This document shows, piece after piece, positions 25,292-33,515 of a stretch of DNA of 64,000 nt (its first letter is position 1; every line of letters begins with the position of its first letter). This stretch comes from SKVR01 sp964453995 (GTDB taxonomy: Bacteria; Bacteroidota; Bacteroidia; Bacteroidales; UBA7960). A program made the translations under genes and the position numbers. The stretch covers positions 1-64,000 of the forward strand of contig CAYVQC010000009.1 of assembly GCA_964453995.1 (NCBI GenBank), in the 5' to 3' direction. The notes below the pieces were generated by a model. The model worked only from the letters and a program-made list of their open reading frames with translations, did not search any database and was not told where the DNA came from.

Positions 25292-26590
25292 ATGCAAAAT
25301 CAACCACCTGTAAAAGGATTCTCGAAACTAAGCCGTGATGAAAAAATCCATTGGCTCTCCGCAAGTTTGCAAGATGATCAGGTGGCTGTGTTTTTGCAAC
25401 AATTCCGCCTTAAAGATGAAAATCTTCAGGGAAAATTCGAAAGCTTTTCTGAAAATACACTCACCAATTATCATCTTCCCTGGGGCATGGTTCCCAATGT
25501 AATGGTGGATGATGTTCTGTATCATGTTCCTGTAGTTATTGAAGAAAGTTCGGTGGTGGCCGCTGCATCTAAAGCTGCTTCCTTCTGGTCGAAGCTTGGT
25601 GGTTTCAAAACGGCTTTGGTGTCGGCCATAAAGAAGGGGCAGTTGCATTTTCTCTATCGGGGAAATGCCCAGAAACTATATGCCCGGTGGGATGATGTTT
25701 CGGCAGACCTGAAGACTTCCGTAAACCACCTTACCCAAAATATGGAGGCGCGGGGTGGTGGTATCCTTTCCCTGAAACTTAAACAGGTAAGCGGATTGGC
25801 CGATTATTATTTCCAGATAGATATGGAAGCTGATACCGGCGACAGTATGGGTGCCAATTTTATCAATTCTGTATTGGAGGAGATGGGGCGGGTTCTGCCT
25901 TCCTTGATCACGAAGCATGTGGATGAGGGCGAAACAGATATTATTATGGCTATCCTGTCCAATCACACTCCGGGTAGCCTGGTACGAATTTCTGCACAGG
26001 CTGCTGTTGACCAGTTGAAATGGAGCAAAGAAATGCCCCCCGAAAAGTTTGCTTCGCGTATGCAATGGGCAGCCGATATTGCCTGGTTTGACCCATCAAG
26101 GGCAGTAACCCATAACAAGGGAATCTACAATGGTGTGGATGCAGTAGTATTGGCAACCGGCAATGATTTTCGTGCTGTAGAAGCCGCAGGACATGCCCAT
26201 GCAACCCGGGATGGGCAATACCGGTCGCTGAGCCGGATAACACTTAGCCAGAATGTATTTAATATTGAACTGGAAATACCACTCGCCCTGGGAACAGTTG
26301 GTGGGCTTACAAAGCTCCATCCGCTGGCGGCCAAAACTCTTGAGATACTTGGCAACCCTAATGCAAAAACACTTATGTCAATTGCTGCTGCTGTAGGACT
26401 GGCCAATAATTTCGCAGCAATGGCCTCCCTGGTAACTACAGGAATTCAAAAAGGGCACATGAAGATGCATTTGCAGAACATATTACATTCACTTAATGTT
26501 GATCCCAGGCTGCATCAAAAGGCAGAACAGCACTTCCGGGATAAAACTGTGAGTGTAGCCGCAGTTAGAGAGTTTTTTAAGAAAACCTAA
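25292..26590 (+). CDS. mvaA: Class II (bacterial) HMG-CoA reductase
   Basis: A 432-residue enzyme reducing HMG-CoA to mevalonate in two NAD(P)H steps. Likely catalytic residues by comparison with the Pseudomonas mevalonii enzyme are E84 (VVIEESSVVAAAS), K276 (NKGIYNG), D292 (GNDFRAVEA) and H389 (KGHMKMHL). The dinucleotide motif appears as GDSMGANFINS (near 183-193) and the HMG-binding segment as GTVGGLTKLHP (near 334-344). There is no membrane domain, as expected of class II. The 86-base gap before it has only a weak TATTCTTG box, so it probably belongs to the same transcript. Class II enzymes can run in either direction, which matters for reading the pathway. Confidence 0.94.
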   Translation: MQNQPPVKGFSKLSRDEKIHWLSASLQDDQVAVFLQQFRLKDENLQGKFESFSENTLTNYHLPWGMVPNVMVDDVLYHVPVVIEESSVVAAASKAASFWSKLGGFKTALVSAIKKGQLHFLYRGNAQKLYARWDDVSADLKTSVNHLTQNMEARGGGILSLKLKQVSGLADYYFQIDMEADTGDSMGANFINSVLEEMGRVLPSLITKHVDEGETDIIMAILSNHTPGSLVRISAQAAVDQLKWSKEMPPEKFASRMQWAADIAWFDPSRAVTHNKGIYNGVDAVVLATGNDFRAVEAAGHAHATRDGQYRSLSRITLSQNVFNIELEIPLALGTVGGLTKLHPLAAKTLEILGNPNAKTLMSIAAAVGLANNFAAMASLVTTGIQKGHMKMHLQNILHSLNVDPRLHQKAEQHFRDKTVSVAAVREFFKKT

Positions 26591-26603
26591 TCAGCAAACC
26601 CCA

Positions 26604-27518
26604 ATGGATCGTTTTTTTTCTTTTGCCAAGATACTTTTAATGGGTGAATATGCAGTATTGCACGGCGCTGATGCACTATGCCTGCCTTTGAAAACCGGGC
26701 AACAGCTATTTGTTGAAAATGCAGATGACGGTGCAATACGGTGGGAATGGACTTACGGAAAAGAAAGTATTACATCTGTTGTGCTTGACAGGAAGTCTCT
26801 CGAGGTTCTTGATAGCACGCATGGCAGCGCAGACTGGCCCGTAGCACTGATCAAGCAGATCCGGCTTCAAAATCCTTCCTTTCTGAAAGATAAAGGCAGA
26901 AGCCTGCAGTTTGTGAATTATTTTCCCCCCAGCTGGGGTCTTGGAAGCAGTTCTGCCACAATCTCCTCATTGTGCAGAATGGCGGGAGTAAATCCATTTA
27001 CTGTTAATAAGGAGCTCACCGGTGGTTCCGGGGCCGATATTGCCTGCACTACGGCCAAAGACTGGTTTTTGTATCGCAATATTCTTCCACGGCCGGCTAC
27101 CTGGCAGTTGCCCATGGGGTATACTTTCCCTGACCATACGTATTTTGTGTATTCAGGTAAAAAGCAACCCACCAGGGATCATCTGGAAACAATTGGTCAA
27201 AACCAGCCAAAGCACTATGTTTCCTGGATGGAAGCCAACAAATACGTTTATAAGTTTATTGCCTGCGACACCATTCCAGAGATGATGAAGGTAGTGCACG
27301 ACCATGAACTGCTCATCCAGGATGGAATTGGGGTCACGGCCATTGGTACGCAATTTCCTGATTTCCCCGGCAAGGTAAAATCGTTGGGTGCCTGGGGAGG
27401 AGACTTTTTTATGGCAATAACCCAGCAGAGCAAAGATTTTGTATTCGAATATTTCAACTCCAAGGGGTTTGCACAGGTTTTCCCGTGGGATCAGTTTGTT
27501 ACATCACCTTCGTTCTGA
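26604..27518 (+). CDS. GHMP kinase in the phosphomevalonate-kinase slot
   Basis: A 304-residue GHMP-superfamily kinase. The N-terminal FAKILLMGEYAVLHG (near 7-21) and phosphate loop WGLGSSSAT (near 111-119) are typical; a Gly-Asp motif GGSGADIACTTA (near 140-151) carries the likely catalytic Asp. It resembles the Bacteroidota group annotated as GYDIA-type GHMP kinases. With mevalonate kinase and the decarboxylase both present downstream, it is the only candidate in the run for phosphorylating 5-phosphomevalonate; that assignment is inference from the missing step, since similarity to known phosphomevalonate kinases is not obvious. It starts 13 bases after mvaA. Confidence 0.8.
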   Translation: MDRFFSFAKILLMGEYAVLHGADALCLPLKTGQQLFVENADDGAIRWEWTYGKESITSVVLDRKSLEVLDSTHGSADWPVALIKQIRLQNPSFLKDKGRSLQFVNYFPPSWGLGSSSATISSLCRMAGVNPFTVNKELTGGSGADIACTTAKDWFLYRNILPRPATWQLPMGYTFPDHTYFVYSGKKQPTRDHLETIGQNQPKHYVSWMEANKYVYKFIACDTIPEMMKVVHDHELLIQDGIGVTAIGTQFPDFPGKVKSLGAWGGDFFMAITQQSKDFVFEYFNSKGFAQVFPWDQFVTSPSF

Positions 27519-27564
27519 GCAAAAAAAAATCATTATGGTAGCCCACTAAATAAAAATTATTTTA

Positions 27565-28608
27565 ATGAGTGCAAAAGGAAAGATCAGTTACAGCAGTCCT
27601 TCAAATATTGCTATCATCAAATACTGGGGAAAGCAACCCGGGAATCAGATTCCGATGAATCCCTCTGTTAGCATGACTTTGGATAAATGCAGAAGTTTTA
27701 CTACCATTGAATATGAGGTAAAAGAATTGTGCGAGCCTTCGCTGGAAGTTTATTTCGCGGGAAGCAGGGCAACGGATATTGAAGCAAAATTGCAGAAATG
27801 GTTTGACAAGATCGCCGGTATTTTTCCCTGGCTCTCTTGTGCAAGGTTGCGTATTGAAACCAGGAATAATTTTCCACACTCTGCCGGCATTGCCTCTTCT
27901 GCCAGCGGAATGAGTGCACTGGCCATGTGCCTGTCGGGGATAGATGAGCACATTGGGCATGAGGGAAAACATACCAAGGAATTTCACAGCAATATTGCAA
28001 GGCTGGGTTCGGGGAGTGCCTCCCGTTCTGTTACCGGGCCGTGGGTATTATGGGGAGAGTCAAAATTTTTTCCTGGTTCAGCCAATGATCATGTAATAAA
28101 CATACCCGATATTCATGCCGACTTCGTATATTTGCATGATACTATTATTGTGGTAGATAAGCAACCCAAAAGCATCAGCAGCCGCCAGGGACATTCCCTT
28201 ATGGATGCACATCCATACCGCAGCGGACGCATCAAACAGACAGAAGACAATCTTTCGCGGTTGACACAGGCATTAAAAACAGGAGACTGGAATACTTTTT
28301 CCCTGATCACAGAAAATGAAGCTCTCAGCCTTCACGCACTAATGCTGGCTTCTGAAGGAGGTATGATGCTTTGGAGAGGTGATACCATTGAGTGGATGCA
28401 TTTCCTGAGGCAGCAGAGGCAAAAGACGGGTATCCCGCTTACTTTTACCCTCGACGCCGGAGCCAATATCCACCTGCTGTATCCTCCCTGGGTTCACAAA
28501 GAAATAGTTCAAATTCTGGCAGCTGCACCCGTAGGATCCATTGAGTTTATTCATGATCATACCGGCACAGGTCCTGAAAAGTTGAATGATGATTATGAGC
28601 AAAATTGA
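27565..28608 (+). CDS. mvaD: Diphosphomevalonate decarboxylase
   Basis: A 347-residue GHMP-family enzyme that converts 5-diphosphomevalonate plus ATP to IPP, CO2 and phosphate. Typical segments are SSPSNIAIIKYWGK (near 10-23), NPSVSMTLD (near 32-40), NFPHSAGIASSASGMSALA (near 107-125) and GSGSASRSVTGPWVLW (near 150-165), where family members usually have GSGSA(C)RS. An Asp (family D in GDxxxF-like regions) was not assigned with confidence. The gene overlaps the mevalonate kinase start, so the two are likely coupled. A phosphomevalonate decarboxylase of the alternative route is possible but less likely given the KYWGK form. Confidence 0.93.
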   Translation: MSAKGKISYSSPSNIAIIKYWGKQPGNQIPMNPSVSMTLDKCRSFTTIEYEVKELCEPSLEVYFAGSRATDIEAKLQKWFDKIAGIFPWLSCARLRIETRNNFPHSAGIASSASGMSALAMCLSGIDEHIGHEGKHTKEFHSNIARLGSGSASRSVTGPWVLWGESKFFPGSANDHVINIPDIHADFVYLHDTIIVVDKQPKSISSRQGHSLMDAHPYRSGRIKQTEDNLSRLTQALKTGDWNTFSLITENEALSLHALMLASEGGMMLWRGDTIEWMHFLRQQRQKTGIPLTFTLDAGANIHLLYPPWVHKEIVQILAAAPVGSIEFIHDHTGTGPEKLNDDYEQN

Positions 28609-29542
28609 AAAAACACAGTTCCCGGCCAAAATACTTCTTTTCGGAGAATATGGGATCATTCTGGGTGGGTTGGCCCTTACCATTCCATTGAAAAAATTTT
28701 CGGGCCGACTTCAGTTTCCTCCCAAGGGTAGTTCACTTCCCCCTTCTGCTGCAGAAAGCAACCAGGTGATGACCGATTACCTGGCATGGCTCTACAAACC
28801 AGAGATAAGAGATAGGCTTCGTATTCCTTTGGATATGTTACAAATGAGCAGAGACCTGGCAAAAGGGCTGTTTTTCAACAGCAATATTCCCCAGGGATAT
28901 GGAGCCGGAAGCAGCGGTGCTTTAGTGGCAGCTTTGTTTATGAAGTATTCAGGATTATCCATCCGGCGTTCGTCAAAACCTGAACCCGCTTTTGTTGATA
29001 CCCTCATGAAGCAGTTCTCCCTGATGGAATCATGGTTTCATGGAAACTCATCCGGCCTGGATCCTCTGGGCAGCCTGTTGGCCAGGCCCCTGTTGTCTGA
29101 TTCACAAAAGAATCTCTCTTTTCCCGATCATCCTGTTATTCATCCCTCTTTCGAGGTTACTTTTTTCATTGTGGATACAGGTATCAGGCGCAATACAAGG
29201 CCCCTGGTTGACTGGTTTGGCCAACAGGTAAAAGAAGGTAATCTTAACGCAGAACTTATGATGGCCCTGAGCAACCAGGTTGTTGAAGCTATCACCAACA
29301 GGAATCATATGTTTTTTGACCATTTTCTGGCGCAGCTTTCCCTGTTTCAGCTTGAAAATATGAAACCCATGGTGCCTGACCCATTGAGGGATATCTGGAT
29401 GAAAGGGGTCGAAACGGGCGAGTGGACCCTCAAGCTTTGCGGTGCCGGTGGTGGTGGCTATATGCTGGGTTTTACACGTAATTATACAGAAACAAAAATA
29501 GCCTTCCGAAAAGCAGGCTTTAAGACTTTCCTTCCATCATAA
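28586..29542 (+). CDS. mvk: Mevalonate kinase
   Basis: A 318-residue GHMP kinase predicted to phosphorylate mevalonate. It has PAKILLFGEYGIILGG (near 13-28), the phosphate loop IPQGYGAGSSGAL (near 101-113), HGNSSGLDPLGSLLA (near 152-166) with the likely catalytic Asp at 159, and the C-terminal LCGAGGGGYMLGF (near 284-296). The GYGAGSSGAL form is that seen in Bacteroidota mevalonate kinases rather than the animal GLGSSAA form. The ATG at 28586 and the one at 28595 are both possible; either way the gene overlaps the end of mvaD. It is the last gene of the nine-gene run; 256 bases separate it from the next gene. Confidence 0.88.
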   Translation: MMIMSKIEKTQFPAKILLFGEYGIILGGLALTIPLKKFSGRLQFPPKGSSLPPSAAESNQVMTDYLAWLYKPEIRDRLRIPLDMLQMSRDLAKGLFFNSNIPQGYGAGSSGALVAALFMKYSGLSIRRSSKPEPAFVDTLMKQFSLMESWFHGNSSGLDPLGSLLARPLLSDSQKNLSFPDHPVIHPSFEVTFFIVDTGIRRNTRPLVDWFGQQVKEGNLNAELMMALSNQVVEAITNRNHMFFDHFLAQLSLFQLENMKPMVPDPLRDIWMKGVETGEWTLKLCGAGGGGYMLGFTRNYTETKIAFRKAGFKTFLPS

Positions 29543-29798
29543 TCCCCACGGGCCCGGTTTTTTGCTCTTTTGAGTGGTCTTCCGTCTTGACCTGATCCTG
29601 CAATACCTCTCTTTTTTTGCCCCGGAGCAATAATCAAATCACCTGCAGAGCAATTATTTCCATCAAAACATTTATCTTAAACAAAATAATTGCTAAATTC
29701 ATAGTCATTATTTCCATTCTCGGCGCAAGGACATTTTTTCCTTCACTGCGGGAAAGGGGAAAAAACCAAAACCATTCGTAAAATAAATCCATGCAACG

Positions 29799-31037
29799 AT
29801 GAAAGAGTTCCTAGAAAATGATGAATTTCAGAAACTATTGCAAGCAGCAGATGCTATTGCCGCCAGTAAAAAAAAGTTTTCTGATATTGAAGATGCCAGG
29901 GGCAATCAATATGTAGACCTGGTACAGGAAGGGGGAGGAGTACTGGGTATCGCCCTTGTGGGTTACACCGCTATCCTGGAGCGTGCGGGAATAAGGTTTT
30001 TCAGTCTTGCCGGTACTTCGGCAGGAGCCATCAATACAATGATGATAGCCGCTCTGGGTCCCATAGAACAACCCAAATCAGAAAAGATTCTTGATATTCT
30101 TAGCAGAAAGAACCTCTTTGACCTTGTAGATGGCAATTATCCTGTGCGAAAATTAGTACGTAAAAGTATTAAGGAAGAGGGAGGAATTGGATGGCTCATT
30201 CTTCTCAACATCAGAAGGCTATACCGCGCTCTCACCCAAAAACTGGGGCTGAATCCCGGAACCGATTTTGAAAAATGGATTACTTCAGAATTAAGGAAAG
30301 AGGGTATCAAAACCATGCGTGATGTAAACAGCCTTCGGCAAAAGCTGCCAGAAGGGCTGAGACATACCGGGGGTGGGAGTGTAGATGACCTGAAGCCTCA
30401 GTTGGCTATCATTGCTGCCGATATAACAACCCACAGTAAGATTGAGTTTCCCCGAATGTCTGAATTGTTTTATGCTGAGCCCGATTCTGTGCCCCCGGCC
30501 GCATTGGTAAGAACATCAATGTCTATCCCTGTCTTTTTCGAACCCGTTACCATAAATAATATTCCCAATGCCGGAGTTTCAAATGATAAGAAGTGGGAAG
30601 AACACTGTAAATACTATGGTCCGGTGCCACCCTCGGTAAGATTTGTTGATGGAGGATTATTGTCAAACTTTCCCATAAATGTATTTCACCGAAGGGATGG
30701 TGGCGTGCCCCGGAAGCCAACCTTTGGAGTGAGGCTTAGTACTTACCGCGAAACCTACTCCGATGTAAAAGGGCTGAAAGTGATGCTGGGAGCTATGATC
30801 AGTTCCATGAGGCAGATTTACGATTATGATTTCCTGAAGAGGAATCCTGATTTTTCTCAACTCATCTGCCATGTAAATGCTGATAAGGATTTCAATTGGC
30901 TGGATTTTGAGATCGGTAAGGCGGAGCAGGTAAAAATGTTTGTGCATGGAGCCCGCGAAGCGGTAAAGTTCCTTGAAGCTTTCGATTGGGATAAATACAA
31001 AGAAACCCGCAAGTCACTGGCGGATGTAGTTAAATAA
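29799..31037 (+). CDS. Patatin-like phospholipase family protein
   Basis: A 412-residue predicted cytoplasmic lipid acyl hydrolase with the patatin Ser-Asp dyad. The oxyanion segment is VQEGGGVLGIALVG (near 42-55), the nucleophile elbow LAGTSAGAINTM has S74, and the catalytic Asp lies in FVDGGLLSNFPI (near 285-296). There is no signal peptide or outer-membrane barrel, so it is not a PlpD-type exported patatin. The substrate is unknown. It follows mvk after a 256-base gap without a clear promoter and may be independently transcribed. Confidence 0.88.
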   Translation: MKEFLENDEFQKLLQAADAIAASKKKFSDIEDARGNQYVDLVQEGGGVLGIALVGYTAILERAGIRFFSLAGTSAGAINTMMIAALGPIEQPKSEKILDILSRKNLFDLVDGNYPVRKLVRKSIKEEGGIGWLILLNIRRLYRALTQKLGLNPGTDFEKWITSELRKEGIKTMRDVNSLRQKLPEGLRHTGGGSVDDLKPQLAIIAADITTHSKIEFPRMSELFYAEPDSVPPAALVRTSMSIPVFFEPVTINNIPNAGVSNDKKWEEHCKYYGPVPPSVRFVDGGLLSNFPINVFHRRDGGVPRKPTFGVRLSTYRETYSDVKGLKVMLGAMISSMRQIYDYDFLKRNPDFSQLICHVNADKDFNWLDFEIGKAEQVKMFVHGAREAVKFLEAFDWDKYKETRKSLADVVK

Positions 31038-31080
31038 CTCCTGCTTTCCTGGCCCGGAAGTAGTTTCTGCCACAATCTGC

Positions 31081-31443
31081 TTATTGCTCTTCCTGGTATT
31101 GGATCAAAACATCCAGGCCAACATATTCGAGCGTTTTCTCATGAGTGGCTTCCAGCTTTAGCCTGGGGGCCACTCCTGCTTTCAGGGCTTCAACCCACCT
31201 GCTGGCACACAGGCACCAATAGTCTCCCGGCTTGAGCCCGGGAAAGTTATAGGCCGGCATAGGAGTGATCAAATCGTTGCCCATAGCGCGGGAAAAATCA
31301 AGAAACTCTTTCGTTACCCTGGCACACACAGTATGCGTACCATGGTCTGAAGGACCTGTCTGACAATCGCCCTTGCGGTAATACCCTGTCAGCGGTTGAA
31401 GACTGCAGGTTTGCAAAGGGCCACCTAAAACATTTTTTGCCAT
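31081..31443 (-). CDS. DUF2237 family protein
   Basis: A 120-residue protein matching the DUF2237 family found across bacteria. Conserved features are NVLGGPLQTCS near the start, the YYRKGDCQTGPSDHGTHTVCA segment, FLDFSRAMGNDLITP and FPGLKPGDYWCLCASRWVEA. The conserved Cys and His residues suggest possible metal binding, but no function is established. It is on the strand opposite the patatin gene and 80 bases after the start of the DoxX-like gene's end, so the two minus-strand genes may share a transcript. Confidence 0.88.
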   Translation of the reverse strand: MAKNVLGGPLQTCSLQPLTGYYRKGDCQTGPSDHGTHTVCARVTKEFLDFSRAMGNDLITPMPAYNFPGLKPGDYWCLCASRWVEALKAGVAPRLKLEATHEKTLEYVGLDVLIQYQEEQ

Positions 31444-31523
31444 AACTTTGAATTTGTATTGAAGGGGTTTTAAACATGTAATTCTTTAATCGGAAGAGGC
31501 ATTCCCGGCAACCTCAAAGCATG

Positions 31524-31892
31524 TCAGTTTTTACGAAAATACCATCCAAGCCATATCAGAAGAGGTTGCACCAAAACAAGCCTTACCCATCCTAAAACAG
31601 GTGAAACACATAAACTGTTTTCAATGCAGGAGCCCTGTGCAACAAAATATACATGTGCAGGAATAAAAAAGACCATTAACCCTGCAATACCAATACCGGC
31701 AAAAAACCGGGTGGCCGGAATCAGCAATGCCACACCAAGAAGAATTTCAGCTGCCCCGGTAAGGAAGTTAACCAAACCAGGAAAAGGGATGTAATCGGGG
31801 ATCAGGGGATAGTAAAAAGAGGGTGAAAGGAAATGATTGATCCCTGCGACAATGAAAAATAATGCAAATACAATACGGCAGGCTTTCTTCAT
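31524..31892 (-). CDS. DoxX family membrane protein
   Basis: A 122-residue integral membrane protein with four predicted helices (about 5-22, 42-62, 66-84 and 99-117), matching small DoxX/DoxD-like proteins. The segment FVVAGINHFLSP-like (FIVAGINHFLSPSFYYPLIP) near 12-31 and GAAEILLGVALLIP near 47-60 are typical. DoxX proteins are linked to quinone- or thiol-related redox processes in some bacteria; nothing here fixes the role. It is upstream of the DUF2237 gene on the same strand. Confidence 0.85.
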   Translation of the reverse strand: MKKACRIVFALFFIVAGINHFLSPSFYYPLIPDYIPFPGLVNFLTGAAEILLGVALLIPATRFFAGIGIAGLMVFFIPAHVYFVAQGSCIENSLCVSPVLGWVRLVLVQPLLIWLGWYFRKN

Positions 31893-32247
31893 ATTTTCAG
31901 CATGCTTCAGTTTCTGGAATCAGTGTTTTTTCGGTTGCGGTGCAAATCCTGATTTCGCTAATCAGGGGTTAGTGGAAATGGCCTGCTGCAGTAAAAACGG
32001 TACAGCATCCAAACCACCCAAAGTCGGTCAGGCAAAGCTTGATTTTTGCCTGTTGTAAAGGAAAATTCCGGGTCATTGATGATCCGTAAACACACTTTGT
32101 TTAATAAGTAATGGGGCGATTTGTTTATGCTTTCACCGAGTTTATGATTGTTTATGATCGCACAGCTGCAGAAGCATAAGGCTGGTTCCTGCATTGATGC
32201 AAGGTAAAAATTAGTAATTTCGTAGCCTGAATCGTAACAGGAATCCA
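31893..32247. other. Divergent intergenic region (DoxX / sirtuin)
   Basis: About 355 bases with no gene. A 7-bp perfect hairpin (CCTGATT/AATCAGG, 31948-31966) lies near the DoxX end and is not followed by a T run. The right end holds the candidate sirtuin promoter (32194-32222). The rest shows nothing I can name. Confidence 0.4.
32194..32222 (+). promoter_or_regulatory. Candidate promoter of the sirtuin-SpoU-trmD genes
   Basis: TTG (32194-32196), 18 bases, then TAATTTCG (32215-32222): one mismatch from TAnnTTTG. It would give a leader of about 18 bases before the ATG at 32248. Confidence 0.4.
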
Positions 32248-32943
32248 ATGGAAAAGAAAAGAATAGTAGTGCTCACCGGAGCAGGTGTAAGTGCAGAAAG
32301 TGGTATAAGCACTTTTCGGGATAGTGGGGGCTTGTGGGAGAAATATGATATCAGCGAAGTAGCTACTCCCGAAGCCTGGGCCCGCAACCAGGACCTGGTA
32401 ATGGAGTTTTACAATCAGCGCAGAAAGCAGCTTTTTGAGGTGGAACCTAATGCTGCACATTATGCGTTGGTAAAGCTGGAAGAAAAATACGATGTACAAA
32501 TCATCACCCAGAACGTTGATGATCTTCATGAGCGGGCCGGTTCAAAGAATGTGATGCATCTGCATGGTGAACTGAAAAAAGTTCGTTCATCGGTGGATGA
32601 AAACCTTGTGTATGAGCTGGAAGGCTGGGAACTAAAGAAAGGAGATACCTGCGAAAAAGGCTCACAGCTCAGGCCTCACATTGTATGGTTTGGCGAGCCG
32701 GTACCGATGATACCGCATGCTGCAGAGTTATGCTCCACCGCAGATATCCTTATTATTATAGGAACCTCGCTCAATGTATACCCTGCTGCCGGCCTGGTAA
32801 ATTATACCCAACCCGGGTGCCCTGTTTATCTTATTGATCCTGCCGATGTAAGCGTATCGCACATTCCCGGGGTAAAAGTGATCCGTGAAAAGGCAGGTAC
32901 CGGGACCGTACAACTGGTTAATGAACTTACAGAGCGGTCCTGA
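32248..32943 (+). CDS. cobB: NAD-dependent deacylase, SIR2 family (CobB-like)
   Basis: A 231-residue sirtuin that removes acyl groups from lysines using NAD. Visible are TGAGVSAESGISTFR (10-24), the catalytic QNVDDLHERAG with HLHGE (H106), and IIGTSLNVYPAAGL (near 170-183). FYNQRRKQL contains the Y55-x-x-R58 pair that in SIRT5 and E. coli CobB binds succinyl or malonyl groups, so desuccinylase activity is plausible. The usual four zinc-binding Cys are absent: between H106 and VWFGEP there is a single Cys (C135). This zinc-less form seems shared by Bacteroidota homologues, from memory. The stop overlaps the next start. Confidence 0.92.
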   Translation: MEKKRIVVLTGAGVSAESGISTFRDSGGLWEKYDISEVATPEAWARNQDLVMEFYNQRRKQLFEVEPNAAHYALVKLEEKYDVQIITQNVDDLHERAGSKNVMHLHGELKKVRSSVDENLVYELEGWELKKGDTCEKGSQLRPHIVWFGEPVPMIPHAAELCSTADILIIIGTSLNVYPAAGLVNYTQPGCPVYLIDPADVSVSHIPGVKVIREKAGTGTVQLVNELTERS

Positions 32944-33488
32944 TGATGCAGAAACTTACCATGGACGAGCTGGGAAGGATCAGCCCGGATGAATATAAGA
33001 AGCAAAAAAAATTTCCTGTTGTAATCGTACTTGATAACATCAGGAGTATGATGAATGTGGGCTCCGTATTTCGTACAGCAGATGCTTTCCGGATTGAAAA
33101 GATAATGTTGTGTGGCATTACAGCATGCCCCCCCAACAAAGAAATTCACAAAACCGCCCTGGGAGCTACAGAATCTGTTGACTGGGAATACTTTGAAAAT
33201 ACGGCTTTGGCACTGCAGAAACTGAGAGCAGCAAAATATCACATCCTGGCTTTGGAACAAACCACTACCAGTCAGCCGTTGCATTTGTTTCAGCCTGATG
33301 CTGCTTCCCGTTACGCACTGGTTTTTGGCAACGAAGTAAAAGGTGTACATGAAAGTGCCCTTGAGCTTTGCCATAAAACCCTGGAAATACCGCAGTTTGG
33401 CACAAAACACTCTTTCAATATCTCTGTTACGGCTGGAATTGTATTGTGGGACTTTTTTACCAAAACCCAACAGTTTAAAAAACTCTGA
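32943..33488 (+). CDS. SpoU/TrmH-type RNA 2'-O-methyltransferase
   Basis: A 181-residue SPOUT methyltransferase. The three SpoU motifs are present: DNIRSMMNVGSVFRTADAF (near 31-49), YALVFGNEVKGV (near 124-135) and IPQFGTKHSFNISVTAGIVLW (near 149-169). It lacks an N-terminal substrate-recognition domain and is shorter than RlmB (about 240 residues), closer to minimal TrmH/TrmL-like proteins, so the target could be tRNA or rRNA and is not assigned. Two adjacent ATGs (32943 and 32946) both fit; the first overlaps the sirtuin stop. trmD follows 27 bases later, making a small RNA-modification group. Confidence 0.88.
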   Translation: MMQKLTMDELGRISPDEYKKQKKFPVVIVLDNIRSMMNVGSVFRTADAFRIEKIMLCGITACPPNKEIHKTALGATESVDWEYFENTALALQKLRAAKYHILALEQTTTSQPLHLFQPDAASRYALVFGNEVKGVHESALELCHKTLEIPQFGTKHSFNISVTAGIVLWDFFTKTQQFKKL

Positions 33489-33515
33489 CCCGGTTATAGC
33501 GTAAAACTTTTGCAA

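Noticed and set aside
18633..29542. HMG-CoA synthase or HMG-CoA lyase inside the leucine/mevalonate run
   Set aside because: I looked for thiolase-like or TIM-barrel lyase signatures in every reading frame product of the run and found none; every gene is accounted for by another family.
31948..31966. Hairpin in the DoxX/sirtuin gap as a terminator
   Set aside because: The 7-bp stem has no T run on either side and lies upstream of both flanking genes.
33510..33515. TTG start two codons upstream of trmD
   Set aside because: The ATG at 33516 gives the conserved MRIDILTIFP start.
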